Assembly: GCA_030054175.1 (NCBI GenBank)
Contig: JASGCM010000002.1
Location: 124,001-188,000 of the forward strand
Source: Alphaproteobacteria bacterium
Lineage (GTDB): Bacteria > Pseudomonadota > Gammaproteobacteria > Burkholderiales > Burkholderiaceae_C
Direction of reading: 5' to 3'
DNA: 64,000 nt
How positions within the stretch are numbered: the stretch's first letter is position 1; every line of letters starts with the position of its first letter. The position numbers were made by a program, and so were the translations under genes. The notes under the pieces were generated by a model. That model did not search any database. It worked only from the letters and a program-made list of their open reading frames with translations, and had not been told where the DNA came from. Positions 43,710 to 54,115 of this stretch are shown here, piece by piece.

Positions 43710-44993
43710 TCAGCGCACCGCCCGGTGCCCGATATCGCGCCGGTATTGCATTCCATCGAAATGGATGCCCGACAAAGTTTGATACGCCAAAGATTGGGCC
43801 GCACGCACCGATTCGCCCAGCGCCGTGACGCAAAGCACTCGCCCCCCATGGGTATAGACCTGACCGTTTTGCTCGCGGGTTCCGGCGTGAAACACCATGC
43901 AGTCGGGGTGGTCTGCGGGCAGGTTCGAGATCAGGTCACCCTTGCGCGGATCCATCGGATAACCGTGGGCAGCCGCCACCACCCCCAGCGCCGGGCGTCG
44001 ATCCCACTGGGGTTCGTGCGCCGCCAAAGCCTCGGGGCTTTCAGTGGCATTCCACAACAAGTCGAATAGGTCTGAGCGCAGCCGCATCAGAATGGGTTGG
44101 GTCTCGGGATCGCCCAAGCGGCAATTGAACTCCAGCGTTTTGGGTTGACCTTGGGCATCGATCATCAAGCCAGCATAGAGAAAGCCGCTGAATGGCAAGC
44201 CCTCTTTCATCATGCCTTGCAGGGTGGGCAAAATCACCTGGCGCATGGCGCGGGCATGAACCTCGGGGGTGACCACCGGTGCCGGAGAGTACGCGCCCAT
44301 GCCACCGGTGTTGGGGCCTTGATCTTCATCCAGCAATCGCTTGTGGTCTTGGGAGGTCGCCAGCGCCAACGCCTCGGTGCCATTGCACACACAAATGAAA
44401 CTGGCCTCTTCGCCTTGCAAAAATTCCTCAATGACGACCCGGGCTCCGCCGGCATTGTGCGTCACCCCCAGCCGGTTGTCGAGCAACATGAAGTCGATCG
44501 CCTCGTGGGCTTCAGCCAAAGTCTGGGCCACCACCACGCCTTTGCCGGCCGCCAGTCCATCGGCCTTGACCACGATGGGCACACCGATGCGATCGACATG
44601 AGCGTGCGCCAGATCGGCATCGGTGAAGGTTTCAAAGCGAGCGGTCGGGATGCCGTGACGCTGCATGAAAGCCTTCGAAAACGCCTTCGAGCTTTCGAGT
44701 TGGGCAGCGCCCAGGGTGGGTCCAAAAATGCGCAATCCGTGAGCTCTGAATTCATCGACGACGCCTGCCGCCAAAGGCGCCTCGGGCCCAACCACGGTCA
44801 ACCCGATGCCCTCTGATTGCGCCCACTGGCGCAAGGCCACGATGTCAGTGACAGGGACATTGATGAGGGTATTCGACAACGCCGTGCCACCGTTACCCGG
44901 AGCCACATAGACCTGCTGAACCTTAAGTGACTCGGAAAGCTTCCAGGCGATGGCGTGTTCACGGCCGCCCGAGCCGATGACCAAGACCATCAT
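43710..44993 (-). CDS. purD: Phosphoribosylamine-glycine ligase
   Basis: ATP-grasp enzyme making glycinamide ribonucleotide, second step of purine synthesis. The 427-residue protein has [15 protein letters not shown] at the N-terminus, the ATP-grasp [13 protein letters not shown] loop and [13 protein letters not shown]. Two adjacent ATGs (44993, 44990) are possible starts; both overlap the yebC stop. It begins the purD-acyltransferase-hemF-nadD-rsfS-rlmH-maf series. Confidence 0.97.
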   Translation of the reverse strand: MMVLVIGSGGREHAIAWKLSESLKVQQVYVAPGNGGTALSNTLINVPVTDIVALRQWAQSEGIGLTVVGPEAPLAAGVVDEFRAHGLRIFGPTLGAAQLESSKAFSKAFMQRHGIPTARFETFTDADLAHAHVDRIGVPIVVKADGLAAGKGVVVAQTLAEAHEAIDFMLLDNRLGVTHNAGGARVVIEEFLQGEEASFICVCNGTEALALATSQDHKRLLDEDQGPNTGGMGAYSPAPVVTPEVHARAMRQVILPTLQGMMKEGLPFSGFLYAGLMIDAQGQPKTLEFNCRLGDPETQPILMRLRSDLFDLLWNATESPEALAAHEPQWDRRPALGVVAAAHGYPMDPRKGDLISNLPADHPDCMVFHAGTREQNGQVYTHGGRVLCVTALGESVRAAQSLAYQTLSGIHFDGMQYRRDIGHRAVR

Positions 44994-45709
44994 AATTCGG
45001 CGTTGTGGTAAATCTCTTGGACATCGTCTAGGTCTTCGAGAACGTCCACGAGTTTTTGCATGCGCAAGGCGTCGTCACCGGACAGTTCGACGCTGTTTTC
45101 AGGCCGCAGCGTGACCTCGGCCAACTCGGGTTGCCAACCTGCCGCTTGCAATGCGTTGCGTACGGCTTCGAAATCAGCAGCAGCAGTCAGCACCTCGATT
45201 GAACCGTCTTCACCCGTCAACACATCATCGGCACCGGCCTCCAGGGCCACTTCCATGATCTGGTCTTCGGAGGCACCCGGCGCAAAAATGAGTTGCCCGC
45301 AATGCTTGAACTGAAAAGACACCGAACCTTCGGTCCCCAGGTTACCGCCATATTTGCTGAAGGCATGCCGCACTTCGGCCACGGTGCGCACCTTGTTGTC
45401 GGTCATGGTGTCCACGATGACCGCCGCTCCGCCTATGCCATAGCCTTCATAGCGGATCTCTTCATAACTGACGCCCTCGAGGTTACCTGTGGCCTTGTCG
45501 ATATTGCGCTTGATGGTGTCGGCGGGCATGTTGGCCGCCTTGGCCTTGTCGACCGCCAGACGCAAACGCGGGTTGGCATTCAAATCGCCCCCGCCGGTAC
45601 GGGCCGCCACCATGATCTCGCGGATCACCCGCGTCCAGATTTTCCCGCGTTTTTCATCCTGGCGACCTTTACGGTGCTGTATGTTGGCCCATTTGGAATG
45701 TCCTGCCAC
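44990..45709 (-). CDS. yebC: YebC/PmpR family protein
   Basis: TACO1/YebC family; recent work ties members to translation of difficult (proline-rich) sequences, and some act as DNA-binding regulators. The 239-residue protein begins [17 protein letters not shown]. Here the start is GTG at 45709, fixed by a GAGGGG ribosome-binding site 7 bases upstream and by family homology; the frame remains open further upstream without homology. It overlaps purD by ATGATG. Confidence 0.95.
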   Translation of the reverse strand: MAGHSKWANIQHRKGRQDEKRGKIWTRVIREIMVAARTGGGDLNANPRLRLAVDKAKAANMPADTIKRNIDKATGNLEGVSYEEIRYEGYGIGGAAVIVDTMTDNKVRTVAEVRHAFSKYGGNLGTEGSVSFQFKHCGQLIFAPGASEDQIMEVALEAGADDVLTGEDGSIEVLTAAADFEAVRNALQAAGWQPELAEVTLRPENSVELSGDDALRMQKLVDVLEDLDDVQEIYHNAEL

Positions 45710-45784
45710 AAATAACCCCTCAGGTCTTGATATCCGATGAGGGCCATTGTAATTTGAAAGGGTTGACCCAAACGTCTCCAACGA

Positions 45785-48097
45785 TCAAAGTTCAGCTTCC
45801 TGCGGCTCAGACTTGGACTTGCCCTCCTTCTTGGGATGGGGCTGAATGTCCAGCAATACTTCGCCTTGATCGTCGATATCGACACTCAGGCGGCCGCCAT
45901 CGGTCAGGCGACCAAACAAGAGCTCATCAGCCAATGCCTTGCGAATGGTGTCTTGGATGAGTCGCTGCATGGGACGAGCGCCCATGAGCGGATCGAAGCC
46001 TTTTTTGGTCAGGTGCTGGCGCAACTTGTCGCTGAAGGCGACATCGACCTTCTTTTCCGCCAACTGGCTTTCCAGTTGCAGCAAGAACTTGTCGACCACG
46101 CGCAAGATGATTTGCTCATCCAGGGCCTTGAAACTGACAATGGCGTCGAGTCGGTTGCGGAATTCTGGCGTGAACAAGCGCTTGATGTCCGCCATCTCAT
46201 CCCCCGATTCGCGGGCGTTGGTGAAGCCAATCGTCGATTTGTTCATCGTTTCGGCGCCCGCATTGGTGGTCATGATGATGATCACGTTACGGAAATCGGC
46301 CTTGCGTCCGTTGTTATCGGTCAGCGTGCCATGGTCCATCACCTGCAACAAGACGTTGAAGATGTCGGGATGGGCCTTTTCGATTTCATCGAGCAACAAC
46401 ACCGAATGGGGCTTCTTTGTCACGGCCTCGGTCAGCAGACCACCCTGATCAAAGCCCACGTAACCCGGAGGCGCGCCGATCAGTCGGCTGACGGCATGGC
46501 GCTCCATGTACTCGGACATGTCAAAGCGAATCAGGTCGATGCCCATGATGTAGGCCAGTTGCTTGGCGGCTTCGGTTTTACCCACACCCGTGGGGCCGCT
46601 GAACAAAAATGCACCAATGGGTTTGTCGGACTTGCCCAATCCCGACCGAGCCATCTTGACCGAAGCTGCCAAGACCTCCAGTGCTTTGTCTTGACCAAAG
46701 ACCACGTTTTTAAGGTCACGTTCGAGAGTTTGCAATTTCGAGCGGTCGTCATTAGACACATTGGCAGGCGGGATGCGCGCAATCTTGGCGACGATGTCTT
46801 CAATTTCGGTGCGCGAGATGGTTTTTTTGCGCTTGGATTGAGGCAAGATGCGCTGGGCCGCCCCGGCCTCGTCTATGACATCAATGGCCTTGTCGGGCAA
46901 ATGCCGGTCATTGATGTACTTGGCACTGAGTTCAGCAGCAGCTTGCAAGGCAGCAGAGGCGTACTTGACATTGTGGTGCTCTTCAAAGCGCGACTTCAAC
47001 CCCTTGAGGATATCGATGGTTTGCTCGACCGAGGGCTCAACCACATCGACTTTCTGGAATCGGCGCGATAGGGCCGAATCTTTCTCGAAAATGCCCCGGT
47101 ACTCGGTGAAGGTGGTGGCACCAATACAACGCAATTGGCCGGAGCTTAGTGCGGGCTTGAGCAGGTTGGACGCATCCAAGGTCCCACCCGATGCAGCACC
47201 GGCACCAATCAGGGTGTGAATTTCGTCGATGAACAAAATGGCGTGCGGGCGATCTTTCAAGGCTTTGAGGACGCCTTTGAGGCGTTGCTCGAAGTCACCC
47301 CGGTATTTGGTGCCGGCCAGCAAAGACCCCATGTCCAGCGAATAAACCTGGGCTTCCGCCAATACATCGGGCACATCGTTTTGGGTGATGCGCCAAGCCA
47401 ACCCCTCGGCAATGGCAGTTTTACCTACGCCGGCCTCACCCACCAACAAAGGGTTGTTCTTGCGTCGACGGCACAAAATCTGGATCACGCGCTCAACCTC
47501 GTACTCACGGCCAATCAGGGGGTCAATACGCCCCTCTTTGGCCGATTGGTTCAGGTTTTGAGTGAATTGCTCCAGCGCAGAAGCCTTATCACCCTTCTCG
47601 CCAGACTCTTCCGACTCAGAAGCGTTGTTCTCGGCGGGCTTGACCGGTTCGGGCGGATCGCTCTTTTTGATGCCATGGGCAATGAAATTGACCACATCCA
47701 AGCGGGTCACGCCTTGTTGATGCAGATAGTAAACGGCATGCGAATCTTTTTCGCCGAAGATGGCCACCAGCACATTGGCGCCGGTGACTTCTTTCTTGCC
47801 GTTTCCGGTGCTTTGCACGTGCATGATGGCACGCTGGATGACGCGCTGAAAGCCCAGAGTGGGCTGCGTGTCCACCTCCTCTGTACCGGCCACCTGCGGG
47901 GTGTTGTCTTTGATGAAATGGATCAGGGACTTGCGCAAATCGTCCATATTGGCCGAACAGGCCCGCAGCACCTCTGCAGCGCTGGGGTTGTCCAACAAGG
48001 CCAGCAACAAATGCTCGACCGTGATGAATTCGTGTCTTTGCTGTCGGGCCTCTACAAAGGCCATGTGCAAGCTTACTTCGAGTTCTTGGGCAATCAT
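45785..48097 (-). CDS. clpA: ATP-dependent Clp protease ATP-binding subunit ClpA
   Basis: Hexameric unfoldase that feeds ClpP. The 770-residue protein has an N-terminal double Clp-N domain (1-145), an acidic linker (about 145-170), AAA domain 1 with GEAGVGKT and LFIDEIHT, and AAA domain 2 with GPTGVGKT and [10 protein letters not shown], followed by the IGL-like loop region (TIGFTN). The C-terminus has a charged tail ending EPQEAEL. It lies 63 bases after clpS, its adaptor, as in most proteobacteria. Confidence 0.98.
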   Translation of the reverse strand: MIAQELEVSLHMAFVEARQQRHEFITVEHLLLALLDNPSAAEVLRACSANMDDLRKSLIHFIKDNTPQVAGTEEVDTQPTLGFQRVIQRAIMHVQSTGNGKKEVTGANVLVAIFGEKDSHAVYYLHQQGVTRLDVVNFIAHGIKKSDPPEPVKPAENNASESEESGEKGDKASALEQFTQNLNQSAKEGRIDPLIGREYEVERVIQILCRRRKNNPLLVGEAGVGKTAIAEGLAWRITQNDVPDVLAEAQVYSLDMGSLLAGTKYRGDFEQRLKGVLKALKDRPHAILFIDEIHTLIGAGAASGGTLDASNLLKPALSSGQLRCIGATTFTEYRGIFEKDSALSRRFQKVDVVEPSVEQTIDILKGLKSRFEEHHNVKYASAALQAAAELSAKYINDRHLPDKAIDVIDEAGAAQRILPQSKRKKTISRTEIEDIVAKIARIPPANVSNDDRSKLQTLERDLKNVVFGQDKALEVLAASVKMARSGLGKSDKPIGAFLFSGPTGVGKTEAAKQLAYIMGIDLIRFDMSEYMERHAVSRLIGAPPGYVGFDQGGLLTEAVTKKPHSVLLLDEIEKAHPDIFNVLLQVMDHGTLTDNNGRKADFRNVIIIMTTNAGAETMNKSTIGFTNARESGDEMADIKRLFTPEFRNRLDAIVSFKALDEQIILRVVDKFLLQLESQLAEKKVDVAFSDKLRQHLTKKGFDPLMGARPMQRLIQDTIRKALADELLFGRLTDGGRLSVDIDDQGEVLLDIQPHPKKEGKSKSEPQEAEL

Positions 48098-48160
48098 GTG
48101 TGTTCCTTCAAGCTTGCGTTCAGTGAGAGATTCTCGGCTTCAAATGGGGTTCAGTTTGCA

Positions 48161-48508
48161 TTATTCAACAGGTTCCGACAAGCACTGCAAAGGATGACCT
48201 GATTGATGGGCGGCATCCAAGACCTGATCGACCTTGGTGGCGGCCACGTCTTTTGAATAAACGCCGCATATGCCTTTGCCATCCAAATGAATTTTGAGCA
48301 TGATTTGGGTGGCGGTTTCCCGGTCTTTGCTAAAAAATTCTTGTAGCACCAACACGACGAATTCCATGGGGGTGTAGTCGTCGTTCAGCATCACCACCTG
48401 GTACATCTGGGGCGGCTTGGTCCGCTGGGCGATCCGTTCCAAAACGACCGATCCACCTTCGTCGCGCTTGGGCACGGTTTTGGGAACAGGGGGTTTTTGT
48501 GTGGCCAT
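48161..48508 (-). CDS. clpS: ATP-dependent Clp protease adaptor ClpS
   Basis: N-recognin that delivers N-degron substrates to ClpA. From ATG 48508 it has 115 residues: a variable N-terminal arm, then [17 protein letters not shown] and [21 protein letters not shown]. An in-frame ATG at 48517 is possible. I prefer 48508 because a TAAAAT hexamer ends exactly 7 bases before it and the other start lies inside the predicted promoter zone. clpA follows. Confidence 0.93.
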   Translation of the reverse strand: MATQKPPVPKTVPKRDEGGSVVLERIAQRTKPPQMYQVVMLNDDYTPMEFVVLVLQEFFSKDRETATQIMLKIHLDGKGICGVYSKDVAATKVDQVLDAAHQSGHPLQCLSEPVE

Positions 48509-48515
48509 GACACTC

Positions 48516-48521
48516 ATTTTA
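48516..48521 (-). promoter_or_regulatory. -10-like TAAAAT of clpS
   Basis: TAAAAT ends 7 bases before the ATG at 48508, with no intervening Shine-Dalgarno sequence. It fits the start-proximal hexamer pattern seen at several genes here. No clear -35. Confidence 0.35.
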
Positions 48522-48598
48522 ATGACCCCGCCCCATCTTTTGACTCGCATTCCCAAATCCCCCTTGATTTAAAAAAGACCGCTTGGTTCCCCACCCCA

Positions 48599-48732
48599 TT
48601 GACATGACGCAACGACGCCTCTTTTTAAATGCGCCCAAACAATCCATGGACCTGGAAATAACATTAAAGTAACTATTTATGGTATATAATTTATTATTAA
48701 ATAATGATTAATGCCATATGCAGGAGGAAAAA
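48599..48732 (+). promoter_or_regulatory. Promoter and AT-rich leader of the cold-shock gene
   Basis: TTGACA at 48599-48604 is a good -35 with T/A-rich candidates (TTTTTAAAT) about 17-20 bases on. A second -10-like TATAAT sits at 48685-48690. The first would give a leader of roughly 100 bases, a common feature of cspA mRNAs. The stretch 48664-48716 is almost pure A/T, in strong contrast to its surroundings. AGGAGG at 48722-48727 is a perfect ribosome-binding site for the ATG at 48733. Confidence 0.5.
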
Positions 48733-48945
48733 ATGGCTATCGGAACAGTGAAGTGGTTCAACAACGCCAAAGGGTTTGGTTTCATCACCCCCGAAGGTGG
48801 AGGAGAAGACGTGTTCGCCCATTTTTCGGCGATCAACATGGAAGGATACAGAACGCTTGAAGAGGGGATGAAGGTCGAATACGACCCCATCCAAGGGCCA
48901 CGCGGCTGGCAAGCCAACAATATCAGGCGCCTGAACGCCAGTTGA
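48733..48945 (+). CDS. Cold-shock protein (CspA family)
   Basis: A 70-residue nucleic-acid-binding OB-fold protein, probably an RNA chaperone. It has both RNP motifs: KGFGFITP and DVFAHFSAI, plus the usual GTVKWFN start. An AGGAGG lies 5 bases before ATG 48733, the strongest ribosome-binding site in the window, so high expression is expected. An upstream in-frame ATG at 48718 overlaps nothing but precedes the ribosome-binding site and is rejected. Single gene between divergent clpS and convergent icd. Confidence 0.95.
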   Translation: MAIGTVKWFNNAKGFGFITPEGGGEDVFAHFSAINMEGYRTLEEGMKVEYDPIQGPRGWQANNIRRLNAS

Positions 48946-48989
48946 AGCCCAACCCTTTTTGCTGAAGGCCGGGCAGAGCAAAGACTATT

Positions 48990-50243
48990 TCACATGCGGC
49001 TGATCAGGGCCTGACCGAAGCCAGAACAACTCAGTTTTTGAGCGTCGGGCAGGAGGCGGGCCAGATCGTAGGTCACTTGCTGGTCGCTGATGGCGCGCTC
49101 CATGGCGGCAATGATGATATCGGCCGCCTCCAGCCAACCCATGTGGCGCAGCATCATCTCGGCCGACAAAATGATCGAACCTGGATTGACCATGTCCTTG
49201 CCAGCGTATTTGGGGGCCGTGCCGTGGGTCGCCTCGAACAAGGCCACGGTATCGCCCATGTTGGCGCCAGGAACCATGCCCGTGCCACCCACATGGGCCG
49301 CCAACGCATCGGATATCAAATCGCCATTGAGGTTCAAGGTGGCAATTACGCTGTACTCTTCAGGACGCAACAAAATTTGCTGCATGAAGGCATCGGTGAT
49401 CACATCTTTCACCACGATGGGGCGCCCCGTCTTGGGATTGTCAAATTGCAACCAGGGACTGTCCTCGGGCATGATGGCACCAAACTCTTTTTTAGCCAAA
49501 ACATAAGCCCAGTCACGGAAGCTGCCTTCGGTGAATTTCATGATATTGCCCTTGTGCACAAAGGTCACATTGGGCTTGTCGTGGTCGATGGCGTATTGCA
49601 ATGCCTTGCGAACCAAACGTTCAGTGGCTTGACGCGATACGGGCTTGATACCAATGCCTGTGGTCTCGGGATGCTTGATTTTTTTCACACCAAATTCATC
49701 CACCAAGAACTGGATCAGGCGCTGAGCGCGATCAGTCCCAGGCTCGTATTCAATGCCAGCGTAGACGTCTTCGGTATTCTCGCGAAACACGTTCATGTGG
49801 GTTTTTTCGGGCTCACGCAGGGGAGAAGGCGTTCCCTTGAAGTAACGAATCGGGCACAAGGAGAAGTACAAGTCCAATTCTTGTCGCAGGGCCACATTCA
49901 AGGAACGAATGCCGCCCCCCACTGGCGTGGTCAAGGGACCTTTGATGGAAACCGCATACTGACGCAAAGCATGCAGGGTTTCTTCAGGCAACCAGACATC
50001 AGGACCATACATCATGGTCGCTTTGGTGCCCGCGTAGACCTCCATCCAACGGATGCGGCGCTGACCGCCATAAGCCTTGCGCACAGCGGCGTCGACCACT
50101 TGCATCATGACGGGCGTGATGTCAAAGCCTGTGCCATCGCCCTCGATGTAAGGGATGATCGGCTCATCAGGCACTTTCAGACTGTGATCGGCAAGCACCT
50201 GAATGGGGGTGCCGTCGGCGGGTACCTTGATGTACTGGTACAT
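48990..50243 (-). CDS. icd: NADP-dependent isocitrate dehydrogenase
   Basis: TCA-cycle enzyme converting isocitrate to 2-oxoglutarate. The 417-residue protein is the homodimeric type I form: [15 protein letters not shown] at the N-terminus, the phosphorylatable-serine region [24 protein letters not shown] and NLNGDLISD. Length and motifs match E. coli Icd. GGAGACG lies before ATG 50243. It converges on the cold-shock gene. Confidence 0.97.
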   Translation of the reverse strand: MYQYIKVPADGTPIQVLADHSLKVPDEPIIPYIEGDGTGFDITPVMMQVVDAAVRKAYGGQRRIRWMEVYAGTKATMMYGPDVWLPEETLHALRQYAVSIKGPLTTPVGGGIRSLNVALRQELDLYFSLCPIRYFKGTPSPLREPEKTHMNVFRENTEDVYAGIEYEPGTDRAQRLIQFLVDEFGVKKIKHPETTGIGIKPVSRQATERLVRKALQYAIDHDKPNVTFVHKGNIMKFTEGSFRDWAYVLAKKEFGAIMPEDSPWLQFDNPKTGRPIVVKDVITDAFMQQILLRPEEYSVIATLNLNGDLISDALAAHVGGTGMVPGANMGDTVALFEATHGTAPKYAGKDMVNPGSIILSAEMMLRHMGWLEAADIIIAAMERAISDQQVTYDLARLLPDAQKLSCSGFGQALISRM

Positions 50244-50336
50244 GGATTCGTCTCCGTGACTCGGTCAAAACGAGGTACCGCAATGGGCACCGATTGGGTT
50301 ATTCTGGCCCTGCGATTTCGGCTGAAAACCATCAGA

Positions 50337-50342
50337 GATAAT
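50337..50342 (+). promoter_or_regulatory. -10-like GATAAT of the DUF192 gene
   Basis: GATAAT ends 7 bases before ATG 50350 and overlaps the alternative ATG at 50341. This favours 50350 as the start and suggests a leaderless mRNA. No convincing -35. Confidence 0.4.
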
Positions 50343-50349
50343 GGCCCTC

Positions 50350-50781
50350 ATGAAAAAAGCATTCGTTTTGTTTTGCCTCTGGGCGAGTACTTGGGCGTGG
50401 TCCCAAGGACAAGCCCAAATGAATCTGCGTCGCATCAAACTGCAAGCTGGCATGCACCTGATCGATGCCCAATTGGCCGGCACGCCAGAGCAACGCGAGA
50501 TTGGCTTGATGTTTCGCACGGACATGCCCGCGCATGAAGGCATGCTGTTTGTTTTTGAGCGCAAAAGCGAGCAGTGTTTCTGGATGAAAAACACCCTTTT
50601 ACCGCTCACAGCGGCTTTTCTGGAGGACGATGGCACCATCGTCAACTTGGCCGACATGGCCCCACAGACCCTCCAGACCCACTGCTCAGCACGACCGGTG
50701 CGCTATGTGCTTGAGATGAACCAAGGTTGGTTCACCAAAAGAAGAATGGGGTCGGGCGACCGCATCAACGGCCTGCCCTGA
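50350..50781 (+). CDS. DUF192 family secreted protein
   Basis: A 143-residue protein with a signal peptide (MKKAFVLFCLWASTWAWSQG) followed by a complete DUF192 domain: LAGTPEQREIGLMFRTDMP, GMLFVF, CFWMKNTLLPLTAAFL and VRYVLEMNQGW. The domain occurs widely in bacteria and archaea but no activity is established. The start at 50350 is chosen because it begins the signal peptide and sits 7 bases from the GATAAT hexamer. It is divergent from icd and convergent with sodB. Confidence 0.85.
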   Translation: MKKAFVLFCLWASTWAWSQGQAQMNLRRIKLQAGMHLIDAQLAGTPEQREIGLMFRTDMPAHEGMLFVFERKSEQCFWMKNTLLPLTAAFLEDDGTIVNLADMAPQTLQTHCSARPVRYVLEMNQGWFTKRRMGSGDRINGLP

Positions 50782-50825
50782 CCCCAATCGCCCCAAACTC
50801 GACCCGCGAGGGCCAAAGCATGGAC

Positions 50826-51407
50826 TCAGGCGAAATTGCGCTCGGCAAACGACCAGTTGACCAGCTTGTCGAGGTAGGTCTCGACGAACTTGGGACGCAA
50901 GTTGCGATAATCGATGTAATAGGCGTGTTCCCACACATCCACAGTCAACAAGGCCTTGTCACCGGTGGTCAACGGTGTGCCTGCGGCACCCATGTTGACG
51001 ATGTCGACACTGCCGTCGGCTTTTTTGACCAACCAGGTCCAGCCGGAGCCGAAATTGCCCACGGCGCTTTTCACGAAAGCCTCTTTAAAAGCAGCGTAAG
51101 AGCCCCACTTGGCATTGATGGCTGAGGCCAAAGCACCGCTGGGTTCACCACCACCCTGGGGTTTCATGCAGTTCCAGAAAAAGGTGTGATTCCAAATCTG
51201 GGCTGCGTTGTTGTAGATGCCGCCGCTCGACTTCTTGACAATGGACTCCAGGTCCATGCTCTCGAACTCGGTGCCTTTTTGCAAGTTGTTCAGATTCACC
51301 ACATAAGCGTTGTGATGTTTGCCATGGTGAAACTCGAGGGTTTCCTTGCTGTAATGCGGTGCGAGCGCATCGAGGGCATAGGGCAGTGCGGGCAGTGTGT
51401 GTTCCAT
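50826..51407 (-). CDS. sodB: Superoxide dismutase, Fe type
   Basis: Cytoplasmic enzyme dismutating superoxide. 193 residues, with metal ligands His27 (EFHHGKH), His in IWNHTFFW, and Asp/His in [10 protein letters not shown]. The AAGTPLT segment and the absence of a signal peptide are typical of iron SODs, but Mn or cambialistic use cannot be excluded. Good ribosome-binding site (GGAGAACC) before ATG 51407, with a TACAAT about 28 bases before the ATG as a plausible -10. Confidence 0.96.
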   Translation of the reverse strand: MEHTLPALPYALDALAPHYSKETLEFHHGKHHNAYVVNLNNLQKGTEFESMDLESIVKKSSGGIYNNAAQIWNHTFFWNCMKPQGGGEPSGALASAINAKWGSYAAFKEAFVKSAVGNFGSGWTWLVKKADGSVDIVNMGAAGTPLTTGDKALLTVDVWEHAYYIDYRNLRPKFVETYLDKLVNWSFAERNFA

Positions 51408-51508
51408 GAGGGTTCTCCAGACTAAAAGCAGACATTGTAGGGAAACTCTACAAAACCCTGCGCGCTGGCGTCCTTGGTGCCCGATGTCACTGGGTTGGCA
51501 ACGAAAGT

Positions 51509-52771
51509 TCAGACGCGTGGGCGCGGCGTCAAGACCCGCAAGTCAGCCTCCCCGTCGGCCATCACGACCTGCACCTGTTGCCCGGAATGCAACTCTGAAG
51601 TCCGGGTCAAGGCCCGGCCCTGCTCATCTTGCAGCCAGCTGAAGCCACGTTCAAGGACTTGGCGCGGGTCCAGCAGGGCCAACTGGGCCTGACGCATCTG
51701 CAGGCGTTGGTGCTGGGTGACCAGCGCCTGTTGTCGCCCATGAACGGCGCTCGCAGCCCTTGCATTCAAACGGGTCGACTCGGACTGGCGAATCTGCCGC
51801 GACGCCTGGGTCAGACGCAGTGCCCAGCGCGAGAGCTGGGCCTGTTGCTGTGCACAAGCCGATTGCGGACGGCCCAATGAGGTTTGCAGACGATCCAAAT
51901 GCTGAAGTTGCGCATCAAAGTCACGCCAGATGCGTTGCTGCGTCCAATGCGCCAAGGCTTGCAACTGCGACCTGCGCTCTTGCAAGGACACAGCACACAA
52001 TTCAGCCGCAGCCGTGGGGGTAGGCGCACGCAAATCAGCGGCAAAGTCGGCCAAGGTGAAATCGGTCTCGTGGCCCACGCCACAAATCACCGGGGCCCGG
52101 CACGTGCGAATGCGGCGCACCAAGCCTTCGTCATTGAACGCCCACAAATCTTCCATGGAGCCGCCGCCTCGCACCAACAAAATCAAATCCAAGTCGGACA
52201 CTTGTTCGAGTCGATCCAGCGCACCAATCAGACTGGCCGGTGCATCAACCCCTTGCACCAATGCGGGCGAGAGCACCACCGGGAGGTGTGGCACGCGTCG
52301 ACGCAAGGCGATGGCAACATCGTGCAATGCGGCAGCGCCCAAAGAAGTGACGATGCCGATGCGCCGAGGGTGGGGCGGAAGCTGCTTTTTCAAGCCGGCC
52401 TCGAACAAACCCTCCTGTTCGAGCTTTTGCTTCAAGCGCAAAAACTCTTCAAACAAAGCGCCCTGCCCCAATGGGTGCATGGCCTCCACGACCATCTGCA
52501 AATCGCCCCGAGCCTCGTACACCCCCAATCGGCCCGTGACTTCGACCCGATCACCGTTGCGAGGCACGCGACCCAATTGCATGGCGGCACGCCGAAACAT
52601 GGCGCATCGCAATTGGCCCTGGGCATCTTTCAGCGAAAAATAACAATGGCCGCTACTGGCTTGGGTAAATCCCGAGATCTCGCCGCGCACACGCACGGCG
52701 TCAAAACGCGCGCTCAGCGCATCGGCGACGGCTTTGCACAATGCGCCCACGGTCCAGACACTGGTGTTCAT
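51509..52771 (-). CDS. xseA: Exodeoxyribonuclease VII large subunit
   Basis: Large subunit of the single-strand-specific nuclease ExoVII in mismatch repair and recombination. From ATG 52771 it has 420 residues: N-terminal OB fold ([24 protein letters not shown]), nuclease core ([51 protein letters not shown] split over two motifs) and a Gln-rich coiled coil. GGGGAG lies 10 bases upstream of 52771 but only 1 base before the alternative ATG at 52780, so the shorter form is preferred. Confidence 0.96.
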   Translation of the reverse strand: MNTSVWTVGALCKAVADALSARFDAVRVRGEISGFTQASSGHCYFSLKDAQGQLRCAMFRRAAMQLGRVPRNGDRVEVTGRLGVYEARGDLQMVVEAMHPLGQGALFEEFLRLKQKLEQEGLFEAGLKKQLPPHPRRIGIVTSLGAAALHDVAIALRRRVPHLPVVLSPALVQGVDAPASLIGALDRLEQVSDLDLILLVRGGGSMEDLWAFNDEGLVRRIRTCRAPVICGVGHETDFTLADFAADLRAPTPTAAAELCAVSLQERRSQLQALAHWTQQRIWRDFDAQLQHLDRLQTSLGRPQSACAQQQAQLSRWALRLTQASRQIRQSESTRLNARAASAVHGRQQALVTQHQRLQMRQAQLALLDPRQVLERGFSWLQDEQGRALTRTSELHSGQQVQVVMADGEADLRVLTPRPRV

Positions 52772-52881
52772 GGGTGACATTCTCCCCGAATTGCGAAAGT
52801 CATCCACTTCAAGTACCCCCACCGGTGCCTTGAGTTTTGCGCTGCGAAACATCACGGCATTTCGTCCAAGTCTTTGTTTTA

Positions 52882-52896
52882 ATTGAATTTTTCAAT
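52882..52896. repeat. Short palindrome in the xseA-exbB gap
   Basis: ATTGAA-TTT-TTCAAT, perfect 6-base arms around three T, within an AT-rich tract (52878-52920) with repeated TTTTTCAA. Possible protein-binding site; no function assigned. Confidence 0.35.
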
Positions 52897-52961
52897 GATG
52901 CTTTTTTCAACTTTTTAACCAAACATCGAATTCATGCGCCTTGGGGAAGCATCGAACAGAC

Positions 52962-52982
52962 TTATCCACATCTTTATCCACC
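52962..52982 (+). promoter_or_regulatory. Two tandem DnaA-box-like sites
   Basis: TTATCCACA (52962-52970) is a perfect consensus DnaA box. TTATCCACC (52974-52982), 12 bases on in the same orientation, differs by one base. They lie upstream of the exbB promoter-like GATAAT and downstream of an AT-rich tract. DnaA binding is inferred from consensus only; the location argues for promoter control rather than an origin. Confidence 0.5.
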
Positions 52983-53006
52983 GAAGTTGTGAGGGGTTGG
53001 GTGGCG

Positions 53007-53012
53007 GATAAT
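53007..53012 (+). promoter_or_regulatory. -10-like GATAAT upstream of exbB
   Basis: GATAAT ends 6 bases before an ATG at 53019 that opens a ten-codon leader frame. TTGTGA lies 14 bases upstream. It fits the start-proximal pattern seen elsewhere in the window. Confidence 0.4.
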
Positions 53013-53018
53013 GGGTGC

Positions 53019-53051
53019 ATGAAACCTTTTTTTTACGGGGGTAAGTCTTGA
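53019..53051 (+). CDS. Possible ten-residue leader peptide before exbB
   Basis: ATG 53019 opens a frame encoding MKPFFYGGKS and stopping at TGA 53049-53051. The TGA overlaps the TTG start of exbB (53048-53050) as TTGA, the same stop-start arrangement seen at many gene pairs here. An ATG exactly 6 bases after GATAAT would be the first codon of a leaderless mRNA. If translated, it could deliver ribosomes to the weak TTG start of exbB. There is no direct evidence of translation; chance is possible. Confidence 0.3.
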   Translation: MKPFFYGGKS

Positions 53052-53677
53052 TCGATCTGATCTTGTCGGCTGGCTGGCCGGTTTGGCCTTTGCTGGCGCT
53101 TTCAGTGCTGGCTCTGGCTCTGATCCTGGAGCGCGCCTGGTTTTTACGGCACCGTCATGTCCAGGCCGATGACTGGATCAATCCGGTCATGGTGCAGTGC
53201 CAGACCGCCCTGCCCACCTTGCAACAAAGCCAAGACCTGGCACAAAGTTGTTTGCTGGGGCAATTGCTGGCCGCAGGCATTGAGCGGGTTCGCCAACACC
53301 CCCTGATCAGCGACTCGGCCTTGCGCCAAAGCCTAGAAATCGAGGGCCGGGTGATGGCCTCGCGCCTGGAAAAAAACCTGCCCATTTTGGCCACCATCGC
53401 ATCTGCGGCCACGCTGTTGGGTCTGTTGGGGACAGTGATCGGGATGATTGAGATTTTTGCCGCCCAATCCCAACAAGGTCACCAACCGGCCCAACTGGCT
53501 CAGGGCATATCGATCGCTTTGTACAACACGGCCCTGGGCTTGGTGATAGCCATACCCAGCTTGTTGGCTTGGCGATGGCTGAAGAGCCGTGCCGACCATC
53601 ACATCATGCACATGGAGGTGGCTTGCGAGCGCTTGGTCTTGCAATTGCAGCAACTCCAACGCCTACGCCTACGGTGA
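53048..53677 (+). CDS. exbB: ExbB/TolQ/MotA family proton channel protein
   Basis: Inner-membrane subunit of a proton-driven energiser. 209 residues with three membrane helices: one at the N-terminus (PLLALSVLALALI) and two near the C-terminus (ATIASAATLLGLLGTVIGM and ALYNTALGLVIAIP), the second pair carrying the family Thr and Gly-rich channel motif. The start is TTG 53048, supported by GGGGG 6 bases upstream and by family homology starting at once. exbD follows after 6 bases. Whether it drives TonB or another partner is unclear. Confidence 0.9.
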   Translation: MIDLILSAGWPVWPLLALSVLALALILERAWFLRHRHVQADDWINPVMVQCQTALPTLQQSQDLAQSCLLGQLLAAGIERVRQHPLISDSALRQSLEIEGRVMASRLEKNLPILATIASAATLLGLLGTVIGMIEIFAAQSQQGHQPAQLAQGISIALYNTALGLVIAIPSLLAWRWLKSRADHHIMHMEVACERLVLQLQQLQRLRLR

Positions 53678-53683
53678 GGCTGC

Positions 53684-54115
53684 ATGGCGCTGCGTTTCAA
53701 ACGATCTGACGATACCCCACCGGAAATCGTTCTGGTGCCGTTCATCGACATCTTGTTGGTGGTATTGATTTTCATGGCCACTTCGGCCACCTTTTCCCGC
53801 TACGCCGAACTGCAAGTTCAACTGCCCCAGGCGCAAGGACAGGCCAGCGATGAGTCGGTCAAGACACTATGGGTTCAAATCAACGCTCAAGGTCAAGTTG
53901 TTCTGAACCGTGAATCCTTGGGCCGCCTGTCGGCGGCCGATTTGTCCAAACACCTCAAAAGCACGGCCGGTCGCACCGAGCCGCCTCCGATGGTGGTCAT
54001 CGGCGCAGACGCGCGCACACCACATCAAGCGGTGATTTCGGTCATGGAGGCGGCCCGCATGGCGGGGCTGACCAAAATCACCTTCATGTCCAACAACCCG
54101 GGACGCAAGCCATGA
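53684..54115 (+). CDS. exbD: ExbD/TolR family protein
   Basis: Partner of ExbB: one N-terminal membrane helix with the proton-carrying Asp in VLVPFIDILLVVLIFMA, then a periplasmic domain (total 143 residues) ending IGADARTPHQAVISVMEAARMAGLTKI split across two strands. It sits 6 bases after exbB and overlaps lpxK by ATGA. In Burkholderiales this exbBD pair regularly precedes lpxK, which hints at an envelope role. Confidence 0.93.
   Translation: MALRFKRSDDTPPEIVLVPFIDILLVVLIFMATSATFSRYAELQVQLPQAQGQASDESVKTLWVQINAQGQVVLNRESLGRLSAADLSKHLKSTAGRTEPPPMVVIGADARTPHQAVISVMEAARMAGLTKITFMSNNPGRKP

Noticed and set aside
49038-50537. Open plus-strand frame of about 499 codons opposite icd
   Set aside because: Antisense to icd with no protein-like features.
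52962-52982. Replication origin
   Set aside because: Only two DnaA boxes and no dnaA, dnaN, gidA or rpmH nearby.
53019-53060. Programmed frameshift at the T8 run fusing the leader to exbB
   Set aside because: A TAA at 53042-53044 in the exbB frame blocks any such fusion.
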